Source: Streptomyces caniscabiei
Lineage (GTDB): Bacteria; Actinomycetota; Actinomycetes; Streptomycetales; Streptomycetaceae
Length of the DNA: 64,000 bases
Direction of reading: 5' to 3'
Assembly (NCBI RefSeq): GCF_014930365.1
Contig: NZ_JABXWI010000001.1
Location: 248,001-312,000 of the forward strand
Shown here piece by piece: positions 54,760 through 63,360 of this stretch. How positions within the stretch are numbered: the first letter of the stretch is position 1; each line of letters begins with the position of its first letter. Below the pieces are notes generated by a model. The model worked only from the letters and a program-made list of their open reading frames with translations. It had not been told where the DNA came from and ran no database searches. The position numbers were made by a program, and so were the translations under genes.

Positions 54760-55389
54760 ATGCCCGCCCTGACCGCCGACCGCACCCCCGACCAGTTGGT
54801 CGGGGAAATGCAGCGGCTCACCGGCGTGGACTGGCCCACGGTCTGGGCGGGTGTCCCGGCGGACACGGACAAGCGCGCCCACTGGTGCGCCGGCTTCGGC
54901 TGGCAGCCCCTGTGGTTCCAGTCCGGCCTGCGGGTCCGCACATCCCTGGGCGGCCGTCTGCACCTCGTCTCTCTCGGCCCGGCCCTCCCGGTGACCCGGG
55001 CCGAATACACGGTGTGGGCGGCCCGGTCCCGGGACCTGTCGGAGAACGACCGGGTCACGGACCTCTCCGAGGCCCGCTGGCAGGCCCACTACGAGGCGCT
55101 GCGCGGCTACCTGGGCAACCCGACCCACCAGAGCACGTGGGACAGCCCGGACTTTCCAGAACTTCCCGGCCCGCATCCATGGCCGGACGCACGCTGGCGC
55201 ACGGATCACCAGGACCCCCACCGGGTGGCGGTGTGGCGCTTCCTTCCGCCGCATGCACCCGTCGTCGAGCTACGTATGACGCTCGGCGCGGCCGTCCGAG
55301 GCGGTCCGGTCCCGGCCGATGCGAGGATCGTGCTCGTCTGCCACGATCCCGCCCACGTGGAGGCGGAGCGGCAGGCACGGCACGGGTGA
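54760..55389 (+). CDS. 209-aa paralogue 1 of a tandem pair (unknown family)
   Basis: DRTPDQLVGEMQRLTGVDWP, VWAGVPADTD and WCAGFGWQPLWF match the next gene. Soluble, no signal. It may belong to a DUF family seen beside polymorphic-toxin loci, but I cannot name it securely. It follows the VirB6-like gene by 48 bp on the same strand, so an accessory or immunity-type role is possible (inference). Confidence 0.6.
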   Translation: MPALTADRTPDQLVGEMQRLTGVDWPTVWAGVPADTDKRAHWCAGFGWQPLWFQSGLRVRTSLGGRLHLVSLGPALPVTRAEYTVWAARSRDLSENDRVTDLSEARWQAHYEALRGYLGNPTHQSTWDSPDFPELPGPHPWPDARWRTDHQDPHRVAVWRFLPPHAPVVELRMTLGAAVRGGPVPADARIVLVCHDPAHVEAERQARHG

Positions 55390-55426
55390 ACCAGAGCCCT
55401 CCGGAACGCGAGGAAGGTGACAAACG

Positions 55427-56035
55427 ATGACGAACCTCAGCATCGATCGCAGCCCCGATCAGCTGGCCGAAGAACTCAAGGGCCTTGAGTACGTGGACTG
55501 GCCCGCAGTCTGGGCGGGCCCGCCCAACCCTGGCCAGGCCCTGGACGACTGGTGCGCGCTGTTCGGGTGGAAGCCGACGTCGGCGGAGCGGGTGCTGACG
55601 GTGCGCAGCACCACGGGCCAGACCATCGCGCTCTGGCCCGAGCAAGAGGCCTCATGGGCACCGATCAAGCAGCTCAGCTGGACCAGCTGGGACATGTGGG
55701 CTGACGACACGTCGGAGAACGACTTGGTCCTGACACAGGCCGCCGCGACATGGGGCGCGTATGTGGCGGCCGCACGCCCTGTGCTCGGCGAACCGGTCTT
55801 CGCCGGCGCCTGGGACGACCCCGCCTTCCCGGAACCGCCTCACGACCAGCACTGGCTCATGCCTCGCGGCATCCGTCTGGAGGACATGGACCCTTACCGC
55901 ATGGCCGTGTGGCGTGAGAGCGGCCCGGAAGGACGTATCACCGTACTCACCGTCAGTCTCGGCGCCGCTCTGGAGCCGGGCGAACTCCGGAGCGCACGCA
56001 TTAACATCCGCTGCTACCCGCCGGAGGCAGTGTGA
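55427..56035 (+). CDS. 202-aa paralogue 2 of the tandem pair
   Basis: DRSPDQLAEELKGLEYVDWP, VWAGPPNPGQ and WCALFGWKPTS parallel paralogue 1 throughout. The stop overlaps the next gene's GTG by 4 bp. Tandem divergence of a small soluble gene is typical of adaptor or immunity families, but no function is known. Confidence 0.6.
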   Translation: MTNLSIDRSPDQLAEELKGLEYVDWPAVWAGPPNPGQALDDWCALFGWKPTSAERVLTVRSTTGQTIALWPEQEASWAPIKQLSWTSWDMWADDTSENDLVLTQAAATWGAYVAAARPVLGEPVFAGAWDDPAFPEPPHDQHWLMPRGIRLEDMDPYRMAVWRESGPEGRITVLTVSLGAALEPGELRSARINIRCYPPEAV

Positions 56036-57246
56036 TCCGGGTGAACGTGTCGGACCATGTCGTCGATGACGCGCGGGACCGACAGGGCAGAAGCAAGGCG
56101 CCCACCCCCGAGGAGGTCAAGAGCATTGCGAAGCGGTTGCGCCAAGGCATTGCCGGCCTTCCCAAGCAGGAGTACAGGGAGCAGCTCCGCAAGCGGCTGA
56201 TGGAGTTCGCCGCCGAGCAGGACATGGACCTGCCCACCCCCGAGACGAGGTCTGCCTTCTGGTCCTATCAGCTGGCAGATCACCCGAACGTCGCCACGCA
56301 TGCCGGGGAAGAGCTCAAGAGTATGCACGTGGCCGCTGCGTACACCGAGGCTCAGAACGCGATCGTGCCTGAGACTCTGCGGTATCTGGAGGGCACTCCC
56401 GGCGGCAAGGCGCTGGGTGAATTCCACCTGTGGCATCCAGACGTCCAAGACGCACTCAAACTGGACGAGCAAGCGGGTCTGGGCCTGGCATCCGATGCGT
56501 GGAACGCTCTCTCACAGAAGTACGCCGCGAAGACCGAGAACGAGGCGCTCTTCTTCATGGCCGAGCTCAATCCCGGAACCGTCGCCTACCAGACGGAATC
56601 TCGGCAGCTCCGCCAGGACGGCAAGCTCGACATCATCGACTTCGCGTATCCGCCGCCGCTGGACAAGTACGCGGGTCTCGCTCCGGAGACCCAGGAGTTG
56701 CTGGCCTCCCGGGCCGTTCGCGCCCAGGTGCACACCTTCTGGTACGACGAGAACGACCCCAAGTACACGCCCTTGACCAAGGCGGGCCACCTCGACCTGG
56801 AGCACCTGAAGTCGCTGCCCACTCCGGAGGCCCAACGCGCCGCCGTGCTCGAGGTCTGTGCTCGCGTGGCCGCGATGGACGGCCCTGCCCGTACGGCCGA
56901 TGTCGAAAGACTCGTCGAGGAAGTCAGAGTCCTGCGTCCCGACCACGAGGTCGTGCTGCCCAGCTCCACGGACCTGGCGTGGGCGCACGAGAGTCGCGCG
57001 GCGACCAACCCTGTGGTCAGTACCCACGGCGCTTATCTGCCTGGTGTGGAAGTGAACGCCAAGGTGGGCCCCCGGCCGATCCAACCGCTCGGAACCGCGT
57101 CGCAAGCCATCGCAGGCGCGCACTTCCTGCCCGGAGTCACCCTCAAGCCCGCCCCGGCCCCCGCTGCCCAGGCTCCCGCAGCCCCCACCCCCACTCAAGC
57201 CCCTGGCGCCCCCGAACAGGCGCAAGACACCGGCATGGGAATGTGA
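56032..57246 (+). CDS. 404-aa unknown protein, candidate T4SS-linked effector or accessory
   Basis: GTG at 56032 coupled to the gene before it. The body is helical and hydrophilic (KRLRQGIAGLPKQEYREQLR, DVQDALKLDEQAGLGLASDA, DVERLVEEVRVLRPDHEVVL) and the last 60 residues are Pro/Ala-rich. No signal peptide and no known domain recognised. Its place beside the channel genes and the small paralogues makes an exported or accessory protein possible. Confidence 0.55.
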   Translation: MIRVNVSDHVVDDARDRQGRSKAPTPEEVKSIAKRLRQGIAGLPKQEYREQLRKRLMEFAAEQDMDLPTPETRSAFWSYQLADHPNVATHAGEELKSMHVAAAYTEAQNAIVPETLRYLEGTPGGKALGEFHLWHPDVQDALKLDEQAGLGLASDAWNALSQKYAAKTENEALFFMAELNPGTVAYQTESRQLRQDGKLDIIDFAYPPPLDKYAGLAPETQELLASRAVRAQVHTFWYDENDPKYTPLTKAGHLDLEHLKSLPTPEAQRAAVLEVCARVAAMDGPARTADVERLVEEVRVLRPDHEVVLPSSTDLAWAHESRAATNPVVSTHGAYLPGVEVNAKVGPRPIQPLGTASQAIAGAHFLPGVTLKPAPAPAAQAPAAPTPTQAPGAPEQAQDTGMGM

Positions 57247-57253
57247 CCGCTCC

Positions 57254-57901
57254 ATGAACCGCACCCCGGGCACCCCCACCACCCGCCGAACCCATACCCA
57301 GTCCCGCCTCCGCCGCCTCCTCCACCAGGACAAGACCGACCCCTGGGCCGTACGCATGCTCCCCCGCATCGTCTTCGGCCTGGCCGCCGCCTACACCCTC
57401 TTCATGATCGCCTCGCAGAGCGGCTCGTCCTTCGTGATGGTCTGCGCCCTGCTGCTCCTCGGCGGAGCCGTCTGGCTCCTCCGCCGCCGCACCCAACTCC
57501 TCCTGGCCCTCGCCTCGACGATCCTCGCCACCGCCTTCACCGGCTACTTCTCGGCGGTGGGTGAGTCGGCCCGGATGACCACGAGCGCGGCCGTCACCGG
57601 AACCGCCGCGTTCGGCTACTGGGCCCTGACCGGCATGGCCCTGCTCGGCGCCTGGATGGTGAAGGAGCACCCGGGCCGGCGCGGCGTCACGGTCGTGCTC
57701 GCCGATGTGATCTTGGTCATCGGCTCCGTCGTCGGCATGTTCGCGCCAGAGGCAGGCGTGCCCATCGGTTTCGTGGGCGTGCTCGGGGTGCTCGCCGTAC
57801 GCGGCGCATCCGCGAAGGCCATGACGGCCCGGGTCAGAAGGCTGGGCCAGGCGATACGTCGGCCGCGTCCTCGTGACGCCCGGAAAACGGCGGACAGTTG
57901 A
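57254..57901 (+). CDS. Polytopic membrane protein of unknown function
   Basis: 215 aa with about five hydrophobic helices (RIVFGLAAAYTLFMIA, FVMVCALLLLGGAVWLL, ALTGMALLGAWMV, VVLADVILVIGSVVGMFA, and others) and a basic C-terminus. It starts 8 bp after the previous stop. No family recognised. Confidence 0.65.
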   Translation: MNRTPGTPTTRRTHTQSRLRRLLHQDKTDPWAVRMLPRIVFGLAAAYTLFMIASQSGSSFVMVCALLLLGGAVWLLRRRTQLLLALASTILATAFTGYFSAVGESARMTTSAAVTGTAAFGYWALTGMALLGAWMVKEHPGRRGVTVVLADVILVIGSVVGMFAPEAGVPIGFVGVLGVLAVRGASAKAMTARVRRLGQAIRRPRPRDARKTADS

Positions 57902-57961
57902 GGCTCTTGTGAACGGTTCGTCGCGGCACTGTTCGTTTCCGGCCAGCACTTTGCACATGCG

Positions 57962-57991
57962 TTGCAACAGTTTGACAATGTGTTCTAGAGT
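57962..57991 (+). promoter_or_regulatory. Candidate promoter of the WhiB-like gene
   Basis: TTGCAA (57962-57967), an 18-bp spacer and TAGAGT (57986-57991) form a plausible housekeeping-type promoter 38 bp before the ATG. TTGCACA, TTGCAAC and TTGACAA recur just around it, which could be repeats of an operator. Confidence 0.5.
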
Positions 57992-58028
57992 CCCCCGCGA
58001 TCACGGATCACCACGGGGGCTATTACTC

Positions 58029-59669
58029 ATGCGTATGGCGAGCCATACGACGCTGGCCAGGCTGCCCGCGCGACCCGCCCGCAAGGCGGTCGCACGGGAG
58101 GCCCACATACCCGACGCGGCTCTGCCCTGTCGGCGTCGGCCGGACGTCTTCCAACACCCGCTGCTGGACAACTCCGAGCACCCACACGGCCTTCACGGCC
58201 CGGACACCCCGATGACGGCGGCGCCCGGCATCCCACCCGATCAGCGCCGCCAGCACCTCGTCCTCCTCCGCACCGCCCGCGACCTGTGCGCCTCCTGCCC
58301 GCTCTGGGCGGAATGTCTGCAGGACGCCGTCGCGTACGCCGAGCCGTACGGCTACACGGCGGCCACCACCCGCGAGGACCGGCGTGCGCTGCGCCGCATA
58401 CTCGACCTCGGCGACGAGAACGGCGACCTGCCCGCCCACGCCGCGGTCCGCTTCGACTCCGGCTCGCTCCCCCGGCGCCTCACCCGGCTGAGGTCCCGCG
58501 CCGACGAGTCCTCGGCGACCCACTCCGGAAACCGTCGGCCGACCACTCCGGACCTTCCCGAACTGGAGCGTATCCTCGACGCGTTCGACCAGCTCCAGAG
58601 TCAACTGGCCGACAGTCAGAGCTTGTTGAGGAAATACCCGCCGCGCGCCGCGTTGACATCGCTGTTGCAATCGCACACCACCACACAGCCGACCCACAGA
58701 CAGACGACCCCTCCGGGCGGGCCGTCGTATACGTCCGGACCGTCGAACGACAGGAGCGAGGAACCCATGGCAGCGGCCGAGGCCGGGCAACGGATCACCT
58801 TCTCGTACGAGGATCCCGCCCTGGCCGTACGGCAGGCCGTGCTCGGCCCCCTGGTGCGCTCCGCCCTGCCCGCGCTCACCAGCCTCGAACAGCTCGTCAC
58901 GATGCTGACCTGCATGCCCGGCGGCGACACCGGTCCCGAGGCCCCGCGTGACATCCCGGCCGTACGGCAAGCCGTCGAGTCACTGCTCCCGGACCACGCC
59001 GAAGCCCCCTCGGATGCCGACGGGACACCCCTTGCTCCCCGCCGCCCCCTCACCGGCTCCGTCTCCGTCGAACTCGCCACCACCGACCCTGTGTCCGCGC
59101 TCCGCCGCGACTTCCTGGAACCGCTGCTGCGCGAACTCGCCGCCACGCTCGCGAACATAGAGAAGGTCGCCACCATGCTGGCCGCCGCCTCGGACGACAC
59201 CGGCGACGCCGCCCGACTGGAGACCATCCGCACGGCAGTCCGCGAGATCCACGACCGCCTCCCGCACCCGGCCGCCCCCACGGCTCACCCAGCGGCACAC
59301 GCCCTGCACGGTGGCCATCCGCTCGCGGGCACCGCGGCGGGAGCGGGAGCCGGAGCCGGACCGGCGCAGACCCGCCGGACACCCTCCACCCCCAGCATCC
59401 GCGCGGCCGTCGAGAAGGCCGTCGCCGGCTTCCCCGGCGCCTTCTCCGCCCGCGACGTTCTCCGCGCCCTGCCCTCGGGCATCTACGGCGACCCGTCGAA
59501 GACCATCAGCAACGTCCTGTCCGCGCTGGTCAAGTCGGGCCGCCTGCAACGCCTCTCGCGCGGCACGTACGCTCGCGTCCTGAACGTCGTAAACATCGAG
59601 AACGTCGAAAACGTCCAGGACATCGACGACGCCCTCCTCCCCGAACGGGGAGAGGCGAAGAGCGCCTGA
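58029..59669 (+). CDS. WhiB-like protein with long C-terminal extension
   Basis: 546 aa. Cys34, Cys87, Cys90 and Cys96 (CASCPLWAEC) form a WhiB-type iron-sulphur motif, and PYGYTAATTREDRR stands where typical WhiB proteins have the GVWGG turn. WhiB proteins are about 80-120 aa, so this carries a further 420 residues: two similar helical segments (about residues 250-320 and 345-410, each with a PALxxLEQ/TLANIEK-like helix) and a C-terminal winged-helix-like part (VEKAVAGFPGAFSARDVLRA). It may sense redox state and control the secretion locus. Confidence 0.65.
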   Translation: MRMASHTTLARLPARPARKAVAREAHIPDAALPCRRRPDVFQHPLLDNSEHPHGLHGPDTPMTAAPGIPPDQRRQHLVLLRTARDLCASCPLWAECLQDAVAYAEPYGYTAATTREDRRALRRILDLGDENGDLPAHAAVRFDSGSLPRRLTRLRSRADESSATHSGNRRPTTPDLPELERILDAFDQLQSQLADSQSLLRKYPPRAALTSLLQSHTTTQPTHRQTTPPGGPSYTSGPSNDRSEEPMAAAEAGQRITFSYEDPALAVRQAVLGPLVRSALPALTSLEQLVTMLTCMPGGDTGPEAPRDIPAVRQAVESLLPDHAEAPSDADGTPLAPRRPLTGSVSVELATTDPVSALRRDFLEPLLRELAATLANIEKVATMLAAASDDTGDAARLETIRTAVREIHDRLPHPAAPTAHPAAHALHGGHPLAGTAAGAGAGAGPAQTRRTPSTPSIRAAVEKAVAGFPGAFSARDVLRALPSGIYGDPSKTISNVLSALVKSGRLQRLSRGTYARVLNVVNIENVENVQDIDDALLPERGEAKSA

Positions 59670-59701
59670 CCCGAGCGAGCCGGAAGGAACCCCAGCCCCC
59701 G

Positions 59702-59983
59702 ATGACCGAACCGTTCCCGCCCCAGGGTCCGCCCCCGCCGACCGTGGACCCCGCCGCGTCCGACGCCCAGGTCCACGTCTTCTCCCCCAACGCCGGCCTC
59801 ATCGACGGCGTCCCGGTCACCGCCCCGCCCTACGGCGACATCCAGGACGTCGTCCTGTCGATCCTCCAACAACGCGCCCAACAAGTCGGCGCCCCCACCC
59901 CGGCCACCATCACGGACAACCGCTACGGCGGCGCGATCCGACTCCTGATCCACCCGGACGGCACGACGGAACAGCTTGACTGA
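59702..59983 (+). CDS. 93-aa hypothetical protein
   Basis: Pro-rich start, then VHVFSPNAGLIDGVPVTAPP and AIRLLIHPDGTTEQLD. Soluble, no domain recognised. Likely co-transcribed with the WhiB-like gene (32 bp apart). Confidence 0.55.
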   Translation: MTEPFPPQGPPPPTVDPAASDAQVHVFSPNAGLIDGVPVTAPPYGDIQDVVLSILQQRAQQVGAPTPATITDNRYGGAIRLLIHPDGTTEQLD

Positions 59984-60182
59984 GGTCCGATGTAACAAGT
60001 GATGGCGCGTCTCGCGGTAGCAGGAACGCCACTGCTGGGGCCGCGAGCGCGTGTCGAGCCGTTGTACGTTGCCGAACGGGCCCGCCAGCTTGAGCGGCAG
60101 GACCTCCGGCGGGGCGGAGCGGGTACCGCCGACTGTCGGCGGGCGTTGCCCCACGCGTGCCACGCACCGAACACCCGATGGG

Positions 60183-60515
60183 TCAGGACGGCTCTTTGTC
60201 CGCAGCTTCCAGCCGCCTCTTGTATTCCGCCCATCGAGGCAGAGTCGACGGCAGCTCACCGGCCTTCGCCCTCCGGGTCTCGAACTCTCCGACGACGCGC
60301 CGACGCTGGATCTCGGTGAGGGCCTCGTTCCTGATCGACCTCATCTCCGCAGGAGACTCGCACTCCCTCTCGTCGATGACGAAAGCCGCGAGCATGAATC
60401 CCTCCGCAGTCCTTCTGCGGAACGTCGAGATCATGACGAACTCGGGCCCAGTCTCGTCCGTCACGGGTGCCTCCTGCGAGTGTCTTCCTGATTCGGCCGC
60501 GTCCACCTCGCTCAT
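60183..60515 (-). CDS. 110-aa hypothetical protein
   Basis: MSEVDAAESGRHSQ, then ISTFRRRTAEGFMLAAFVID and a charged helical C-terminus (AKAGELPSTLPRWAEYKRRL). Two bases separate its ATG from the stop of the upstream gene, so the two are coupled. No family recognised. Confidence 0.55.
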   Translation of the reverse strand: MSEVDAAESGRHSQEAPVTDETGPEFVMISTFRRRTAEGFMLAAFVIDERECESPAEMRSIRNEALTEIQRRRVVGEFETRRAKAGELPSTLPRWAEYKRRLEAADKEPS

Positions 60516-60516
60516 C

Positions 60517-60780
60517 TCACGCCACTCGGGAGAGAACGACCGTCCAGTCGCCGGTCGGGGAGTAGAGGTCCACGATCCGGTCGAGCTTCCACCGCTGGTC
60601 CTGGACTGGGAACACGTCACCCACGGTCAGCGAGTGACGCGCTTCCTCGCCCTCGGATGCGACAGAGAGTCGCACCGTCGCGGCCTGTCCCCGAGGTGCG
60701 TGGACGTGGATGACGCTGAAACTTCCGATAGGCCTGTTCGCCTGCGTGTTGGGCGCGAGCGCGATCTCCTGAGTCATCAT
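60517..60780 (-). CDS. 87-aa beta-rich protein, possibly DUF6406
   Basis: FSVIHVHAPRGQAATVRLSV, SLTVGDVFPVQDQRWKLDRI and a C-terminal WTVVLSRV. The pattern resembles the small Streptomyces family DUF6406, but I am not certain. ATG at 60780, with a second ATG at 60777. Confidence 0.5.
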   Translation of the reverse strand: MMTQEIALAPNTQANRPIGSFSVIHVHAPRGQAATVRLSVASEGEEARHSLTVGDVFPVQDQRWKLDRIVDLYSPTGDWTVVLSRVA

Positions 60781-60852
60781 TGCGTTCCTAATGCGCCCGC
60801 CGAAGGCGGTAACGATGGGGTGCACGTCCGGACAGGTCCTCGGCCATGGTTC

Positions 60853-61386
60853 TCACACCGCCCTGCCCAGGTCGGCCACAGGGATGTCCACGGCCGCCGA
60901 ACCACCGGGGTTCAGCCTGAGGACGGCATCCTCGGGCAGGCCGGACAGGAGTTCACGGAAGGGGGTCCGGCGGAGTTCTTCTGCTGAACTCGCGGCCTGC
61001 GCAGGGCTCGTGTGAATCACGATCGGTGAGACGTGGTGCGCGTCGAGAGCCACATAGACGACGGCGTCCATCAGAGCGAGTCTCAGATCCGCCTCGGACC
61101 CATAGCGGACCGCCGCCAGCTGAATGGCCGCGTCCACTGCGTCGGTCGGCTCCGCCATCCCGAGTGTGCGAGGCGAGGGACGGTAGTTGGGGTTCTTCTT
61201 GAATTCTCCGGTGAGTTGGCCCCGCGAATCGACCTTCCAGGCACCGACCACGCCGTACGGCGGAACCTCTCCGTTCGGGTCGAAGTACGCATCGATGGCG
61301 TAGACCCAGCCGTTCGGCTGGGCGACAGCCTGCTCACGGACCTCGTCGGTCACCGGCGGAATCCCGGCCGCTGCATCTTCATTCAT
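60853..61386 (-). CDS. Type VII secretion system-associated protein homologue
   Basis: 177 aa: NGWVYAIDAYFDPNGEVPPY, GVVGAWKVDSRGQLTGEF, NPNYRPSPRTLGMAEPTDAV and DAAIQLAAVRYG. This matches proteins annotated as associated with ESX/type VII loci in Streptomyces. No EccC or WXG100 gene is in the window. The ATG at 61386 overlaps the previous stop by a few bases; a GTG at 61392 is also possible. Confidence 0.6.
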   Translation of the reverse strand: MNEDAAAGIPPVTDEVREQAVAQPNGWVYAIDAYFDPNGEVPPYGVVGAWKVDSRGQLTGEFKKNPNYRPSPRTLGMAEPTDAVDAAIQLAAVRYGSEADLRLALMDAVVYVALDAHHVSPIVIHTSPAQAASSAEELRRTPFRELLSGLPEDAVLRLNPGGSAAVDIPVADLGRAV

Positions 61387-61699
61387 TTTCACTCCCGTGA
61401 CGCTGCGGCTGTGTGATCCGCTGTTCGTTCACCGATGCCAGCCGTGCGTGATCCGCGTCCATGATGCCGACGCATTCCTCAAGCGCCGCGTACAACGCCG
61501 GTACGAAGGCGGCAAGTTCGGCGTCCGACGCCTTCCCCACCTCCAGTACGGCACCCACGACCGCCACCAGCACGGCGGCGGCCTTCAGGGCCTGCGCGTC
61601 GGCCAGCCCTTCGAGGACGCCCCCGGGGCACGTGTCCGCGAAGGCCTCCCGGCCGGTCGCCGGGTCCACGCCGAGGCTGCGCAGTCGCGGCCCGCTCAT
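61379..61699 (-). CDS. 106-aa hypothetical protein
   Basis: A helical Ala/Leu-rich protein (AQALKAAAVLVAVVGAVLEV, ALYAALEECVGIMDADHARL) with no family recognised. ATGA overlaps the upstream gene stop, and its stop overlaps the next gene start, so it is the middle of a tight four-gene set. Confidence 0.55.
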   Translation of the reverse strand: MSGPRLRSLGVDPATGREAFADTCPGGVLEGLADAQALKAAAVLVAVVGAVLEVGKASDAELAAFVPALYAALEECVGIMDADHARLASVNEQRITQPQRHGSENE

Positions 61700-62004
61700 A
61701 CGGCGGCCTCCCAGGAACTGCAGTCCTGCCCCATCGTCGCCAGCACGGCCGCCCGACGCCGCGCCCGCTGCAGACGCCGACGATCGAGCTCATCCCGCTC
61801 ACGCTCCCAGACGACGACGTAGGGCCGGACGAGGGGCGACCCGTCGACCCTGATGATGTCGCCGAGAAACGGACACGGAGGTGCGGGCCGGTATGCAGGA
61901 ACGGGCGGGCAGGAGGGGGCGGGAGTCGCGGGCAACGCAACCGCACGGTGCACCCCGCGAGCAGGCAGGAAAAGGCTCAGGATCGCGGCCAGTAGGCTGC
62001 GCAT
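61696..62004 (-). CDS. 102-aa small protein with N-terminal hydrophobic helix
   Basis: MRSLLAAILSLFLPARGVHR, then a Pro/Ala stretch, and a basic C-terminal half (ERERDELDRRRLQRARRRAA). Similar short proteins occur beside tiny GntR genes in Streptomyces. Function unknown. Divergent from the GntR pair over 182 bp. Confidence 0.6.
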   Translation of the reverse strand: MRSLLAAILSLFLPARGVHRAVALPATPAPSCPPVPAYRPAPPCPFLGDIIRVDGSPLVRPYVVVWERERDELDRRRLQRARRRAAVLATMGQDCSSWEAAV

Positions 62005-62105
62005 AGGTCGACTCCTGTGTAGTCGGCTGAGCCCCGGCAGGGAAGCTCTCACCCTTCCCGCCGGGGCGCTTTCGTGTCCCAGGATAAGCACAATCCGCTA
62101 CGTGT

Positions 62106-62175
62106 GCACAGTGCGCTCTGCCTGCACAGTCCGCACAGCGTGCTACCCAGTGCGCGTGACGCACTGCCCGCACAG
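62106..62175. promoter_or_regulatory. Four GCACAG repeats in the divergent GntR control region
   Basis: GCACAG at 62106-62111, 62124-62129, 62133-62138 and 62170-62175, all in the same orientation, 11 to 80 bp upstream of the first GntR start. This looks like a set of binding sites for the GntR regulators, which are encoded right beside it. Confidence 0.5.
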
Positions 62176-62186
62176 ATCATCGATGC

Positions 62187-62435
62187 ATGGTTGAGTACGA
62201 GTGGGTACGCATCGCAAGGGACTTGGAGCGCCGGATCCGCAGCGGGGAGATTCCGCCCGGCGGTCGGCTCGAGAACGAACGCGCACTGGCCGATGTGCAC
62301 CAGGTCAGCCCTGGAACAGTACGGCGGGCTGTGCGTGACCTGCGCGAACGAGGACTGGTCGAGACGCTGGCCGCCAAGGGGACGTATGTTGTCGACCCGC
62401 TGCCGCCAGCCTCCGGGGAAACGTCCACTCGATGA
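62187..62435 (+). CDS. Single-domain GntR-type regulator, paralogue 1
   Basis: 82 aa, only a GntR winged helix: IARDLERRIRSGEIPPGGRL, VSPGTVRRAVRDLRERGLVE and LAAKGTYVVDP. There is no effector domain. Overlaps the next gene by ATGA. Confidence 0.8.
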   Translation: MVEYEWVRIARDLERRIRSGEIPPGGRLENERALADVHQVSPGTVRRAVRDLRERGLVETLAAKGTYVVDPLPPASGETSTR

Positions 62436-62674
62436 TCCTTGACCGTACGCGCCCGCTGTGGCGGCAGATCGCAGCGGAGATCATCCGACGCATCGAGGAC
62501 GGCACGTACCCGCCGGGAAGCCGTGTGCCGTCCACTCTGGAGATCGCCCTGGAGTTCGGCGTGGTGAACGCGACGGCGGCGAAGGCCATGCGGCAGGTTC
62601 GGGAGCAGGGCTGGACACGGGGCGAAGTCGGGCTGGGGACGTTCGTGGCGGACCAGCTGCCCCCGCCCTCATGA
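62432..62674 (+). CDS. Single-domain GntR-type regulator, paralogue 2
   Basis: 80 aa: PLWRQIAAEIIRRIEDGTYP, STLEIALEFGVVNATAAKAM and LGTFVADQLPPPS. Same layout as paralogue 1, coupled by a 4-bp overlap. The two may form a heterodimer on the GCACAG repeats; inference. Confidence 0.8.
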   Translation: MILDRTRPLWRQIAAEIIRRIEDGTYPPGSRVPSTLEIALEFGVVNATAAKAMRQVREQGWTRGEVGLGTFVADQLPPPS

Positions 62675-62735
62675 GCCACGGCCCCAGGCTCAGCCGCGCT
62701 CGGCCCGGTTCGCGGGCAATCCGCCCTCCCGTGCC

Positions 62736-63299
62736 CTACGCGGAGGGCCCCGAACCGTTGCTGACCTCGTCGATGTCGTTGAGGACCGCCCGAGCAGCTC
62801 GCACGTTCAGCTCCAGAATGTCGCGGTCATAATTTCCCGGATCGCGTCGATAACGAGCCTTACCCACCTCGGACGTGAAGGCGCCGGCCGGAATGGCATT
62901 CTCGCCCGGCGGGAGGAACTTCAGCATCTCCTCGTACGCCGCAACGACATAGGCGATCGCGTCGCGAAACTGATGATGCTCGGCCTCAGGCGTGTTGAGG
63001 AGCTGAATTCCAGTGGATTCAGCAAGTCGACCCGCGACTGCCTCAAACTCCCCTGGGTCGATGATCTGCGACGGCTCCGGACCACCGAAAGCCGGCGGCG
63101 GCGGTGGAACCTCTTCCGCCATGCGGAACTCGAAACGGCGGGTTCTTTCACACTGCCTGCAAGCACCCTCGTACACCGCGACAAGGACGTCGCCGCGCAG
63201 CTCCAGCCGGTGCTGACGGTCGAAGTCCCCCGACCCGCACTCACAGCGATGCAGGTCCATGTACAGATGGGCTTCGGCCGATGAGCGCGCTGTCAACAT
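62736..63299 (-). CDS. 187-aa protein with zinc-ribbon-like N-terminus
   Basis: HRCECGSGDF, then CRQCERTRRFEF give two Cys pairs, followed by a helical region (RDAIAYVVAAYEEMLKFLPP, YDRDILELNVRAARAVLNDI). No family recognised. ATG at 63299; MDLHRCECG at 63260 is an alternative start. Divergent from the truncated gene at 63361 and possibly its partner. Confidence 0.55.
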   Translation of the reverse strand: MLTARSSAEAHLYMDLHRCECGSGDFDRQHRLELRGDVLVAVYEGACRQCERTRRFEFRMAEEVPPPPPAFGGPEPSQIIDPGEFEAVAGRLAESTGIQLLNTPEAEHHQFRDAIAYVVAAYEEMLKFLPPGENAIPAGAFTSEVGKARYRRDPGNYDRDILELNVRAARAVLNDIDEVSNGSGPSA

Positions 63300-63360
63300 G
63301 ACATGATCCTAAGGGTTGTTCGGCGCATTCGTCTGCGCGGATACGGGGGAGGAACATCAC

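Noticed and set aside
37758..59669. An integrative conjugative element
   Set aside because: No integrase, relaxase, replication gene or attachment-site repeats could be found in the window.
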